Below, piece by piece: positions 46,973 to 59,144 of a stretch of DNA of 64,000 bases. The stretch comes from Apostichopus japonicus (lineage: Eukaryota; Echinodermata; Holothuroidea; Aspidochirotida; Stichopodidae): NCBI RefSeq assembly GCF_037975245.1, contig NC_092578.1, positions 19,011,321-19,075,320 on the forward strand. The letters run 5' to 3'. The notes beneath the pieces are model-generated. The model was not told the DNA's origin. It ran no database searches and saw only the letters and a program-made list of their open reading frames with translations. The position numbers were made by a program, and so were the translations under genes. The first letter of the stretch is position 1, and every line of letters starts with the position of its first letter.

Positions 46973-48157
46973 GAGGCAGTCAATGCCAGGCTCAATATTA
47001 AAACCTTAAATTTAACCGCTTGGGAACAAAAGGCAAAAAATCAAAGAAGAAAACAATTTGAAGAATGAATGTCTGCATATCAAGATTTTTTGGGTGATAA
47101 CTTGATATAATTTTTTAACACAAAGGAAATGCATGGTCTCCCTGTTACCTTCCTCCCAATGCAATTACCTTCCCAGCTTCACCATAAGCAATGAACTTGT
47201 AAATTGAAATCTACGGCTGGTATGGCGGTCACAAACATCCATGGACAATGATTTCTTGCTTTATGGAGTAGAGTTAATTATACATTACATCGCAGGGTAA
47301 GAATAAGAGAAAATAGTTAAACTACACCAATATTGTATGCAAGTGTACACTCAGAGCCTCCCGAAATGCATCGATGGGGTACTCTTACATGTTGGCTATG
47401 GGCGGCCATTTGGGCAAAAAAATAAAGATGAAACAAATGGCCGTTCATAGTCGGTAGGTTTTATATTCACAAAAATGTGAGGTGACAACAACATACAAAC
47501 AGTGAATCTTCTAGTGTATACTGAACAGTTGTTTCTCCAGGCATGGAGAGAATGTTGGAGTTTCCTTTATCAATGTTAGAGTATCTCCTAAAAGAATTTC
47601 ATATCAGTTTTGATCCCATCGCTCTCTAGTAGTTGCATTTTGACTGTATTAAATTATTTAGCTTTAATCAAACTTGAAAAAGAAGTTTCTTGTTACCTCT
47701 GCAGTTATGCTGACTTTATACATGTTTTATTTATTTTAAATACAATTTAATTTAAATATATAATTTATTTAAATATATATTTTATTTATTTCAAATAATC
47801 CTATGTTTAGTGAATTGTTAGTGGAGTTATTAATATATAGATATACTTAAAGTCCCATTTGGGGTGGATCTTCTTTAGCCAATGGGACACAGATTCATGG
47901 AGCTGCGTAGGGGGGGGGGGATTGAAATATAGGTCGTTTCTTATCAATCTGTTGCCTGGACTTTTTTCGTCCAAGGAAGAGCTGTCTCTCTGTTATCCCT
48001 CCCCTTTGTGTCCATCTCAGCTGGCAGTTCCATTTGCCATCAAAACCTGGTTTGGCTGGTATCAGTAAGGGAGGAGAGCTGTGTTGAGCTGTCATCTTCC
48101 TAGCAGGCTGAAGTCAAAGGTCAAACAATGGTAGAGGCGTCAAAATAATCATTTCAG
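46973..48157. other. No gene supported
   Basis: A poly-G run lies at 47909-47920. TTTATTTAAATATA low complexity lies at 47728-47800. Frames 47859-48095 on both strands flank the G run and have no domain. Confidence 0.45.
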
Positions 48158-48387
48158 GGAGTGTGACAGCTGATGACCCAGTAGAGACAAGGAAGGAAGG
48201 AGGAAGAGGGGGAGGAGGAGGAGGTCGTGACAAATGGGTGGAAATTGTAATGGCTGCAGTCAGGGTAGATGTGATGATGGAGGATGACACACTAGTACTG
48301 GCCATTAAGAGAGTCTTAAACAGGAAAGGATTGATAGATGACCAACAGATGTGGACCCAACAGTCCATCAAAAGAACCAATTCATGA
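48158..48387 (+). CDS. Candidate terminal exon, unidentified
   Basis: The acceptor AATCATTTCAG ends at 48157. Two bases then an open frame give SVTADDPVETRKEGG, a Gly run, and DKWVEIVMAAVRVDVMMEDD followed by TLVLAIKRVLNRKGLIDDQQ, with TGA at 48385-48387. The part after the Gly run is an amphipathic helix-like sequence with a natural residue mix. The reverse strand is also open with a Pro run opposite the Gly codons, so strand is uncertain. No family recognised. Confidence 0.3.
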
Positions 48388-48617
48388 TATTCAACTACTC
48401 CTGTAATTGATGCTCTCGATCATATCAATTGATGCTAAAAATGATAGATCTTAAAGGCCAGGTCTGTAGGCTTCAAGTTCTAACCACCAACAAATCGTTT
48501 TTCATTGCATAACATTTTTTAGTCAAATGACTACCCAATTGCAAGAATATATATATGAGCCTAGATAGTGGAATGACGACCTTCCTTACTGGTTTCGAAC
48601 CCCTGGACGTACAATCA

Positions 48618-48682
48618 GCATCCATAGTCTAGTTGGTAAGGGTGTACGCATGATCATATTAAGCGGGAGGTATATATTCGTA
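48618..48682 (+). mobile_element. Degenerate tRNA-derived sequence (SINE head remnant)
   Basis: CATAGTCTAGTTGGTAAG matches the tRNA D-arm and A box. A possible anticodon-arm region and TATATTCGTAAAC (a decayed B box) follow. Just upstream GGTTTCGAACCCC (48590-48602) is a second B-box-like element. The T arm no longer folds properly, so it is not a working tRNA gene. Confidence 0.4.
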
Positions 48683-48689
48683 AACGTGT

Positions 48690-50442
48690 TTTTTTTTTCT
48701 ATGCTAAACAAGAGCAAACCTCAACTATTCAATTTAATGACCATTGCTCTTTAAATGTCTGGAATACAAATGGAAGTGTGAAAAGGTTTATCATTGATCT
48801 ACATTTTTTTTTTTCTTCAAGTGACTTTCATTTTCTCTCTCTCTTTTTAGCCAACCCTATTTCTCTGGAGGAATGTTAAGTTTCGATAATTTATGTGGCT
48901 ATTTAGGAGAAGGATAAGCTAAAAGTCAAATAATAGTAGTAAAATTTACAGAATTATAGTTGCTAAGGGAGATCGTAAAAATATAATAAGCCAACTTTAT
49001 TACATAAACTTCTGTACAAAGGTTTTGCTATGGGAGCTATATAGACAGTGCTGTAGAAAAGTGGATAAAAGTTTGTTACTGTAGGGGAATGCATACAGAT
49101 AACACAGGTACATACAGGCTTGTGAATGGCAACCTTTAGTGGCAGGGGTGTCGAAATACTCCTTGGGGAAATATTTTTCGTGGTATATTTTGTACACTTG
49201 CTATATATTTAGCCAACTATGACTCCCTTGCAGATAGTTAAGAAAGTTATAAGTTAGATTGAATAAATTCTTTCTCTAGCTAGAGCTTTCAAGCCTAGAA
49301 ATGAGAGAGATGTTACTCAACAGAATGAGGATTAATATGTTATTACCTTCTGGTCACCTAAACTGGTGATTCATGGGGAAGAGGGGAGGGGAATTGGATA
49401 GGTCTTAATTAATTAGTTAACTGAGGCGCACAAGGTGGAATGAAGTAGGTTGATGCTGTAGGATATGTAAGGCTTGCTACTTGCCTGACGATAAGATGGG
49501 AAAGCAAGAGATGTGTGGGGGGGGGTGCTAAGGGCCAGGGGGTGGCAGTTGGATTGTTTCCTGACTAGATGTGGAAGTCTGAGACAAAGGGGAGAAGCAG
49601 GTGCTTGAATAGTGTAGGTTCATTAGTTACCTGATGAGAGATTAGGAGGCAAGAGGCTGGGAGAGAATGAGGGGAAGGGGGGGGGGTTGCTGGGGAGAGG
49701 AAGTTGGGTCAACTAGGTTAATGGACTGACTCTGCTGGAAAAAATATCTACTTCTGCATTGGTGTAGGAAAACGGATTTCTACCTTTTGAGTCACTTCAT
49801 TATTTTAAGCATCATGTGTATACTCTGTTTAGCATCTAGCCTCTACATATACATACCTGTAATTTGACTTATCATGTCGCACATCATGTTGTTGTGAACA
49901 TTAGTTGCACTGCACATGAATTGTTTAAATGTGGGGCTATGGGAACCACCAGGTGGTGGAGAAGGATAGAGGAGATATCAATATAAGTGAGGTTGTCATA
50001 AACTTGAAGCTTTATTTGACAGAAACATTTGTATTGCATCGGTAGTTGCAGCAATGCTCACAACATCTTACAGGGGGGGGGGGGGGAGGAGGGGTTGTCT
50101 ATAGGTCCTTCAAACATCCTTCCTAAAATCAGATCTGTCAACTGATTTAATGCAATATAGCAGCACAAAAAACTCTCTCTAATATTTCCATACCCTCTCT
50201 CAGTATCTTTTGGAATCTCTGGTGTCCTCTAAACTGGTCACGGACCAACCAACCACAGAAATGAAGTGTAGGAAACGGGTTGCTCTATTAACCTGTGACT
50301 TAACTACAAGTAGGGAATTCAATACCTGAAAATGCATTTTTCATGTTATAACTGTTATATGGTCTGACTAAATCCTAATGAGGATATATTTTATGGGCAC
50401 AAGCCAAATTTGTGCAGTTACCTTCTATTTATATATGTTAAG
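48690..50442. other. No gene supported
   Basis: G-rich tracts lie at 49517-49526, 49672-49690 and 50072-50092. Otherwise AT-rich with short frames only. Confidence 0.5.
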
Positions 50443-50629
50443 ATCTATCTACGGTATTAAGTTTAAAAGACCCCTGGATAAATATTTCCCTTACAATACA
50501 ATTCCAGCAGGTCTGGATGACTGTTTATTATCCGTTGAGGTTTCATCTGGAAGACTTCAACCGTTTTGCTGTCAGGAAAGTGACAACTTTGATGCATTAA
50601 ATCAAAACAACAGAAAGCAAAATGAGTGA
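50443..50629 (+). CDS. Candidate terminal exon, unidentified
   Basis: An acceptor-like tract (CTTCTATTTATATATGTTAAG) ends at 50442. One base then an open frame reads SIYGIKFKRPLDKYFPYN, then GLDDCLLSVEVSSGRLQPFC and a polar tail DALNQNNRKQNE, ending at TGA. The residue mix is natural and the C-terminus hydrophilic. A second acceptor (CCAGCAG) near 50510 would give a different frame with an early stop. No domain recognised. Confidence 0.33.
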
Positions 50630-51535
50630 TGGAGGCCATGGTTATTCTGAACTTTTTTTTTTATCATGGTAGAGCCTCTCTCTTAATTACAACAATTTGG
50701 CTGGTAGTGTCAGCAAAGAGATGACTTTTAAAGTCCTCAATGCCAACCTAGTGTATAAATTCAATAGTTAAAGTAGGGAAACAGTCTACATGAAATATGA
50801 TGTCTATATTTGTATGTTAGACCTTGTTAAAAGTGTAAGATCTCTTTTGAGAGCAAAAGAGGCCAGAAAACCAAAATGGAGTTGACATGAAGCAGATTTA
50901 GAGGAGGTGAATTCCATCAGCCATTAATTAGGAAACTTTCCTGGCATATTCCTTCACTGTAGGTGCATGATTTAGGATGGGACTGTGAGAGAAGATGATA
51001 GGGCAGAGGTGGGCAAAGGGCAGGGGAGGGCAAAGGGCAGGGGAGGAGAGGGGAAAAGGGCAGGGGAAGGGGAGAGAGAAAAGTGGAAACACAAAAAGTT
51101 TAAATGTGTAACTCAGCCTGACTACTAGCTGGAAGAGCTCATGGATTCTGCAGTTGCTGATATAGTAATTAGGGAGAATGGTGGAGGGGGAAAATTGGGG
51201 GGGGTGTGGGGTGGTGGGGAGAAAGGGGAGAATGAGAAAGTTGATGCATTCACACTTCATTGATTTGCTAGTAGAACTAGGCCCATCATTTGATAGCTTT
51301 GTTTGTACATGTATTACATTAATTTGAAAACCATTTGGACATTTTCAAACTTGCTGCCTGAAATATGCCATCCATCATCTCCTAAAAATGACCTTAAAAA
51401 AAGTGAAAAAAGGACAATTGTAGCCTTTTGTGCCGAGATATCTAAGTTTTTAAGTTTCGGATGGATAATCCCTTCAAGCATGTATGGTTCATTTCCATCA
51501 AATGTTTAAGTTATTAAATATTCTCTCTGTTAAAG

Positions 51536-51615
51536 TCATCAAGTGCTGCTGCGGTCAGACTTGCAACAGCCGAAGATGAAAGATACATGGATGTTTGTGT
51601 GGTGGAGTTAAAGCA
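51536..51615 (+). CDS. Candidate exon, unidentified
   Basis: The acceptor ATTCTCTCTGTTAAAG ends at 51535 and the donor GCA|GTAAGC starts at 51616; without the donor the frame stops at TAA two bases later. It reads SSSAAVRLATAEDERYMDVC then VVEL. The Ala-rich, acidic sequence with GCTGCTGCGG codon use contrasts with the AT-rich flanks, which favours coding. Incoming phase 0, outgoing phase 2. Family unknown. Confidence 0.33.
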
Positions 51616-52334
51616 GTAAGCTGAAATCAAGATGTCTTTATTTTCTTTCCACTTTTGCCATTAAACATTTACCAAAGTAAACTTAACTACGGTGTCTTAT
51701 TTATATTAATGGAATTGGTTGAGAAGCTTCTCATACATGTATTAATCATAGGTTGGAATGAAAAGTAATTCTATTACAGCTTTTTGTATAAAGAGCCTGG
51801 TTACCATTTACATTTAAACTTTAAAAACTTCCTCCTCCAAACAACTGCAACTGTATCTGAATAGGTAGGAGGGGTGAGGGGTAGACGGGAGACAGTCCTC
51901 CAGTTTAAGCCTCCCCCCTCCCCACCCCGAGTTTGCCATCTTTTACAAATAAGTTGAAAATATTGCATAAACAAAATACATCAGATCTCAGGCAGTTGCC
52001 TCAATTGGTTATCAAAAATCAAAATAAATCCGGGAAAAGGTTGTATCTCTGCTGAGATGTTAAAGCTAGTATGCATTGTATCACCTCATCTAATTTGCTC
52101 TTATTTTATAATTTTTTTATAATGTTTTTTTTTTTATGATAGTGGTACACTTTAAGATGAGCTAACACTGCAAAAATAATTCCCATATACCACTATACTT
52201 TCTATGAATTTTAAGCTCCATGTAAATCAATAAAAATATCAACGATTTTGAGAATGACAGAAGGAAAAGTTGAAGGAAAAAATGGGTATCATCCTACTAT
52301 GAATTCTATGAGATTGTCCGGATAAATCTTTCAG

Positions 52335-52551
52335 AAGTGAAACTAGAACTGTTACTCATCAGGACATCTGGAGACTTGCTTGGCGACGACACCCGTTACA
52401 AACGTTGAATGGACTTGAGCGATACTTTAGTCCTTCTGTCTATCTGTCCGTCTTTAGGCGCAAGCTTGTAAGGCATTCACCTCTCGGAATAAAGGAAGAC
52501 ATTGTAGAAGAAGTTACAGTATCAGCTGTACAAGCAGATTTCCATAGTTGA
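52335..52551 (+). CDS. Candidate coding segment, unidentified
   Basis: An acceptor-like ATCTTTCAG ends at 52334. One base and then 71 codons are open to TGA at 52549-52551, including HQDIWRLAWRRHPLQTLNGL, then ERYFSPSVYLSVFRRK and an acidic KEDIVEEVTV. A donor-like CTT|GTAAGG lies inside at about 52468. The composition is GC-richer than its flanks and protein-like. No ATG is needed if internal. Chance cannot be excluded. Confidence 0.25.
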
Positions 52552-53544
52552 TGTATACGAATCTGGGATGGAACTATAGTACGCCAGGGTCGCACTTGGT
52601 AAATAAAATTAGCTTTCAAATGTAGGAATATTTACCAAGTGTAAGAAAAGTAATATCATATTTCCAGTGAAGGATGAACAAGGGGAAGACAATGAAGGGT
52701 AGGGGAGGGGAGGGGGAGGGGTGGGTGAAATGGAGAAGGGGGAGAAGTGGGATATGAATGATGCAGGTTGTTATAATCTTGTCAATGTAGGGATAAAAAG
52801 TTGTTGGCAGAAGTTGTCAACTTTGTATTGCATGAACAGAGAACATCTTCCGTATGTAAAGGGACAAACATGGTATCAAGTAATCATCTTTGCAATGAAA
52901 GAGAAAACTTAAGAATTACCATCATTACATTCTAGGAACAAAACAAAGGGACATATTATTATCTTTTGCAATTAACAAGTAGGAAATGTCAATTTAAATC
53001 TGGCAAAACACAACCATAATCAATATGTTAATAGCAGAACAGAAGTGATGAGCTTTTGTTTGTTTTTTTTTCTCTTCAAGGAAATAGTTTATGTTAATAT
53101 TTAAGGAGTGTTTGATAGTTTGGTGAAGCACATTGTTATAGCTGAATAGTGTCTTAATATAAGGAATTCATTTCTGACCGAGCTAGGCTGTTCTTTCCAT
53201 TTTTCTAGTCGCTTTAAATTCACCCACAATCGTGCCTTTTAATGGCAAGTTGTTGAAGCAGCAACCTGATAGAAACAATATCTTTGTCATGTATCCAAAA
53301 AGTCGGATGATCTCGTAGGGTAGAGACCAAAATTTGGCAAGATGTTTAAAATTCATGTTGGGATGATTGGAAGAAAGATCATACTTTAGTAAACTTACTT
53401 AAGCTGGATCAGATTAAATTCTGTGCACATGCATCCCATCCAGCTAAACCAAAGAGATTAATTAAAAGAATTAAGAAGAGAAAAAAGAGAGAAGAATAAG
53501 ACAGGAACCTGGTGATCAATCATCATTGTTTGATTGTGAATCTA

Positions 53545-53869
53545 ACTAGTCTGGACGTACTTGGAGCCTAAGCGTCCCTTCATCGGATACTCCCTGGGTA
53601 TCTTGCTGTCATTGCTGTCAAAGATCATCCATCCCTACCAGGCAGAAAATGACTTGAGCAAGTCCACGGATGCCGGCTTCCACCATTGGCGACTCTCAAG
53701 GAGGTGCTCGTCTGTTGGACGAGCTCAGAAAAATCTTCTGCCGTCTGTAATGAAAGCATCTTTATCAGACTGGAGACAGAACCCGGGGACACTTGAGTCA
53801 ATTCTCCTGGGGTTCACTTCCTCAATTGATAATGCTGCTTGTCAAGTTTTGACAGCATGCGACCTTTGA
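53545..53869. CDS. GC-richer candidate coding block, strand unresolved
   Basis: On the plus strand a frame after CTAACTAG reads through PKRPFIGYSLGILLSLLSKI and on to TGA at 53867-53869. On the minus strand a strong acceptor (TGCTTTCATTACAG) and a GTAGGG donor bound 53744-53639. That segment reads TAEDFSELVQQTSTSLRVAN then GGSRHPWTCSSHFLPG. A second strong minus acceptor (CTTTTACTTGCCAG) lies near 53915. The two candidate minus exons do not join in frame, so no gene model is offered. Confidence 0.28.
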
Positions 53870-55960
53870 GCGACCTCGGGACATCTTGTCTGTCAGAAGG
53901 TTTGAGGTCAGACTGGCAAGTAAAAGGTGGTGGCAGAAGGCAGTGGAAAGAAGCCACAAGGTCAGATGATATTTCCTTGGCTTGAGGTTTTTAATAAATG
54001 ATGCAAGGTTGTGAACGGAGAACAGGTCCAATAAGTAGTATAAGAATAGCGAATGGCCTGTGTAGTTAAACCTGACTTGTGAGGTAAAAGATGAAAAGAA
54101 TTTCCTCATTATCTCAGTGATTGTGATGAAAATTTAGAGGAGAGATATTCGCACAAGTATGTAGTAAGAGATAAGACTTTTGTCTATACGATTTAAAGCT
54201 ATGTATAGTAAAGCAGTCTGTTGGGAATAAATAAAATATATCACACTCTGTGTTAAATAAGATCAGAGAAAATATGGACTTCTAAGAATGAGGTAGAGGG
54301 GGGCCAGGGGAGGGGAGAGGAAGGGTGCAGGAGTATTTTAAGTTTTGGGAATTACAGGAAGGAAGTCTATTATCACTCCAGGGTACATGTCACTTACCAA
54401 CCTCTGAAGTGAGAGGTGTAGGCTGGCTTCCTTTTATTATACCGCAGTTTTTATGCCGCAGTAATCTGTATTTTTCGGGTGTAACATGAATGTCTTTCAA
54501 ATCAACTCAAAGATGAATTATTTGCAAGAAAATTTGTGATATATTCTTTCTTTGTCTTTTCCTTATAGTTGGTTATAAATTTTTTTATCTTGAGCTGTTT
54601 TCTATTCTGAACTTTTTGTGACTGTAAATTTGTTGGAACATATATGGTATATTGTCAAAAATTGCTCTTGAATTAAATTCTGAGTTATTTCTCTGTCAAA
54701 AATGGAATAAAAATGCCCTGACTTTGACCTTTTTAGCTTGAAGAAATTCATCCATCACCACTGAAGGGCATCCATGCTGAACATACATAATTTAGTTGAT
54801 GTAACATCTAGTAGACCTTAGGGATGAAGTCGATATGTCGCTAAAAAAAAGCACAGAGCTCTCCAACAGCTTGAATTTTTTTTTCAGTTATCAAAAATTT
54901 GAAAACAACCTTGTCCAGTCAATTTCTGCTTATTTTATTGGCAACATTGTGTTTTAATGAAAATTTTATGAGATGTTCTTTCTGTTTCAATTTGCTGGTA
55001 ATTAGACTAATTAGAGGCATTTGTGGACCATTCCCATGACTGTCTTGGTTAATTATACTGACAAGCATTATGCACCCACTGTGCCACCACAGTGTGGCAG
55101 ATTTAATACAATATTCGGCTTTAAAAAAGTACATTGAACACTGTACAGTGACAGGTTTTACATAGGAGTGACCAGAATCTCCTTGAACTATTGAAATTAT
55201 TTAAATATCACAGATAATTGAAAATTTGTATCTGCCTACTCCAAAACATAGCATGCGGGGACACAACCACCATATTTGTACTGGGGGAGGGGGTGGGGGA
55301 GGATGGGCTGAGATGTTACGTTGTCCAGGGAAGAGGCAACCCCTCCCCTTGGAAAAAAATTTGGAAATGGAAAGTGCTTACATGCAAACTGGTACTATTT
55401 TGCAACATTTGAAATACTGCTGAAATATTTCAAACTGTTTAGGTTGTATGGAACCTACATATCTATGTAATTTACACTAGGTTTTTTGTATAATTCTGCC
55501 TTCAGGTGAGGTTGGGGGGGGGGGGGGTGGAGGGAGGGGAGTGGGAGAATTGATACATGAATAATTAAAGGTGCCATTCAATTGTATAAATTCATCCAAC
55601 AGGACAATTTTATTTTACATTGACATCATAACCATTTAGATAAAACCTACAGAAACTCTCTGTCATTATTAGAAAAAAACATGACTTTTCAAGCTAATTA
55701 ATAAACAGGGTTGTAATGGATTTTATGTAAGAACCCTTGATATGGATAATCTTTTCGTCGTGGACAATGTGAACAATATTCCTCACTGATAGTTGAAAAA
55801 CCCCAATTCAATAGTTTGTTGCTAAACTTGAGATATGGTGGATTGAATGGAACCTATTTTGACTTGCTAAACCTTCCTTTCTTACCTGGAGTGAATCACA
55901 GTAGGTGGTCTGTGATGTCATAATTGCAAATGTTCTCTTTACATTTTCCTATAAAAATAT
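53870..55960. other. No gene supported
   Basis: G-rich blocks lie at 54297-54325, 55283-55302 and 55512-55541. The stretch is otherwise AT-rich. Overlapping frames near 55218-55423 are created by the G-rich block. Confidence 0.45.
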
Positions 55961-56012
55961 TATATTCATTTTTTTATTTGTTTTATCGCCAATTGTGTAC
56001 AAAGGGAAAGGA

Positions 56013-56055
56013 AGTCTCCTAAAAAGTCATAAAAGACTTAACAAGGTAGGAGACT
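56013..56055 (-). other. Stem-loop in the LINE 3' UTR
   Basis: AGTCTCCTA (56013-56021) pairs with TAGGAGACT (56047-56055). Inside it AAGTC (56024-56028) pairs with GACTT (56035-56039) around an ATAAAA loop. In some LINEs such 3' structures are recognised by the reverse transcriptase; that role here is inferred. Confidence 0.6.
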
Positions 56056-56160
56056 CCCTGGGAGAAAAGAAAAAATGAAAAAATATTTATAATACAGAAT
56101 ATACGTAAGGATTAAATATACAGTAATAATATTATACAGTAATACAGTAATAAAATATTA

Positions 56161-56649
56161 CTAGTACGAGTTAATAAATTCCTTTTTCAAATGTCTGGTG
56201 AATGTGGGTTTTGAAGTTATGAACTTCAAATTTAATGATAGATCATTCCAGATTTGTATTGCTCTGTTACGAAGACCGAATTTCCCTATGTTACTATGGT
56301 AAAAATTGCAATGAGCGTTGTTGGCTTGTCTTGTGTGATGGTTATGTAAGACTCTGTTACTACAAATAAAGTCATTAAAAGTGACTGGCAGTAATCCATT
56401 CCATTCTTTGTAAGCAAAGGTAGGAACCTTGACTGTTATAATATCACCGAGTTTTAATAAATTTAGGGACTTGAATATTCCACTAGTATGTTCAAGTGGT
56501 GGGGCATTAGCAATGTGACGTATAGCCCTCTTTTGGAGAATATTTAGGCGGTCAATGTTAACATTGTATGTACCAGACCAAATAGTTGTACAATAGGATA
56601 AGTGTGGCAGAACTAGTGTTTGATAAAGCATTCTAAGAATTCTAAGCAT
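56161..56649 (-). pseudogene. Reverse transcriptase C-terminal fragment of a LINE ORF2
   Basis: The 162-codon frame contains LYQTLVLPHLSYCTTIWSG and LNILQKRAIRHIANAPPLEH, then SGIFKSLNLLKLGDIITVK and RAIQIWNDLSLNLK. This is the characteristic thumb and post-thumb segment of CR1/Jockey-like reverse transcriptases (YC..IW, LQKRAIR, LF/IFK.LN.LK). It has no stop or frameshift over its length, so the copy is fairly young. It lacks the catalytic YADD region and endonuclease because of 5' truncation and is not functional alone. Confidence 0.9.
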
Positions 56650-58039
56650 TATGATCTTATCATTGATTTATCCTTGAAACCAGATCTCAGATATTCATCA
56701 AGATGCAACTTCATTTTTGTGGTTGGAAATATTGTGTTTTCTCTGAGTCAGTTAAATATTATAAAGAGAAGAAATTGCTGTGATAACATCATTCACTTAT
56801 ACTGTTGCCAGATGCAAAAATACCATGGCACTTGTAAAATTCATATCAACTATTAGCCTGTGCAAAATGCTCTCAGGATGTGGTTTAGACAGTTACTAGA
56901 TGCAATATATTTCCAGCAATTTTGGTTAAATTATCACACGTTAGCCCCAGAAATATCCCTTAAAATGGATATGCAAATGTAGATAATTTATGCAGAATGT
57001 AACCTTGATATGTCTTACAGTAATTATCCCAGACTTAATTGCATTTACTATGGCACTTGACATTTGCATACAGAATCTTTCAGGCTTCTCTAAAAGTCAC
57101 ACATAATTGGACCTAAATTTAGGTGAACTTCATTGCAAATTATTATTAAAGAAGTTTCCAAAAATACTTAAAATAATCTTATTTAACCTGTCATTGTATT
57201 CCTTGTCATTGAAAAAGGTGGGTTGAATTTAAAGAACTAAATGTCTCTATAATTTATTTTTTGATTGTTCTGTCTTGCACTATTGTGAAATGACAGATTC
57301 ACATTAAAAGATCAATTTTTTTTCGGGGAAAAGGCTTTGATTTCTTCGATATATTTATTGCACACACCATGAAAACACAACTGTTGTGAAGTTAAGGAGA
57401 AATAGTCAACAAAACCAAAAAATGTTAAACTTGTAAATTTGAAATTATTAAAAAAAAGTTGTTAAACAAAAAATGCTTTTGGAATTCCATTCTTATTGGT
57501 GCCCTATTGTTTATACAAAGATATTAAAGGACTGATGGCTTAGTTACATACTTGCCTACGTACCTATGTACTTCAATGAAAGAACGTATGGTTTGAAACA
57601 TATAGTAAACTGTAAAGGTAGAATCAAAGATACAAAGTAAAAAAAAAACAACATCTGGTTTCACATACTTATTACATTGGATAGTAGTATGCTTAGGATT
57701 TCAAAAGTTGGTGTAGAGAGGGGATGGGAGGAAGGGGGCAAGGGGGAGGTAGGGGAACCAATTCTAAATTCTCCTGACACATAGGTTAGGGAAGTGAACC
57801 TTTATGGAAGGGCATGTTAGGCCTAGAGGAGTAGGTGAAATGTAAGGGTTGGGTGCAGACTTTTATCTGGAAAAGTACCTGTCAAATCTTGTTACACTGT
57901 ATTATGTAATATATTGCAGTGTACTGTCTCACATGTTACTATGAATGCATAAACAATTAGTTGTATAAACTAAAGAAATGGTTTGACTTCTTATTATGCA
58001 ATGTTTACAATTGATCATATACAGTAAAGATCAAGTGGT

Positions 58040-58270
58040 ATGACTTATTTGCATATTCATTGAAATGTCCTTCATTTAACATTGCATATTCATTGCAGGA
58101 TTAAACTCAGGTCTATACATGATTTGTATGATGTAATACATATTCATTGCATATTTATTGGAGATGTACCATTCCTGTGTACTTTCTTTACACAGTAGCA
58201 TACCCATTGTAAGATGATATTCTAATCTGTACCTCATTTGCATATCATATTCCGTTGAATATGCAGTGAA
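58040..58270. repeat. Degenerate repeats of TTGCATATTCATTG with octamer sites
   Basis: TTTGCATATTCATTG, TTGCATATTCATTGC, ACATATTCATTGCATATT and ATTTGCATATCATATTC recur at uneven spacing. Two copies include ATTTGCAT, the POU octamer. It may be an old minisatellite or a regulatory cluster. Confidence 0.5.
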
Positions 58271-59083
58271 AGATTATCACCAAGTTTGTTAATTGACCTT
58301 TCATTTCTTGTAATTGTCATGATAAAGAAACAAACACTGAAGCTGCAGGTATCTGTAACCTGACATTTTACTATAAAACAAACCACAGATTTCTACAGTG
58401 GTGTTGGGATCAGCTTTAGCCCTGGGGTAAATGAAGGCCAGGGGGTCAGTGACCCTGTCCAGGGGGTTGCAGAGATGCCACTTGGTGCTACCCCTGTAGC
58501 TCAATGTCCCATGGCACACTCTGGGATAAACTGCAGCTTTTGACATAAGACAAATGAAATGGCTGTAAAGTTTAGTCAGATAGGGCAAAGGAACAGAGTC
58601 AATCAGGGCATCTCGATAATTGCTTGTGAAATTGCGTGACATGGACGAAATGTCAAAGGTAAGAAAGAAACGCTGTAAAACGGTAGTGTCTGTTCCTTCA
58701 GGTTTTACTCGGAGCAGTAAAAAGAGGGGTTTCTCATTTACGTAAACTTACGAATGAATCAGGAGGACTTGGAGAGGCACCTTAGATTGATCGTTACATT
58801 CACAGTAAGGTGATTTCAAGTAGGAAACACATGTTTACTTTGTACACAGAGGTGGTGGTGACTTGAGCAAGTTGAATAGAATTGCAGATATTTGAGACAA
58901 CTATAACAAAGTAGGTCAACCTATGGCAAGTGACACAGAAAGGTCAAACACACATCTCATGTTGTCAATTAGGTTCGTGAATGAATACAAATCATTTCGC
59001 ACAATTAAAATTCTACTCTGTGACAAGCAATTTTTGGTCTGATTGTTAACGTTTCTGAGTAATGTGAATTTATGAATCCAAGG

Positions 59084-59144
59084 AAAAGAAAGAAAGAAAG
59101 ACAGACAAACAGGCAGACACACAGACAGGCAGACAGACAGACAG
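59084..59144. repeat. (AAAG)n/(AGAC)n microsatellite
   Basis: An AAAG tract passes into ACAGGCAG/ACAG tetranucleotide repeats. Confidence 0.92.

Larger units (their letters stand above)
55966..56650 (-). mobile_element. 5'-truncated LINE (non-LTR retrotransposon) 3' end
   Basis: The minus strand holds the C-terminal part of a reverse-transcriptase ORF (56649-56161). A 3' UTR of about 190 bp follows, then an A-rich tail (reads AAATAAAAAAATG at about 55965). The UTR has a strong stem-loop (56013-56055). Truncation at about 56650 is the usual outcome of incomplete reverse transcription. It belongs to a different lineage from the LINE end at 61 kb, which has a microsatellite tail. No target duplication was found. 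Confidence 0.85.
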
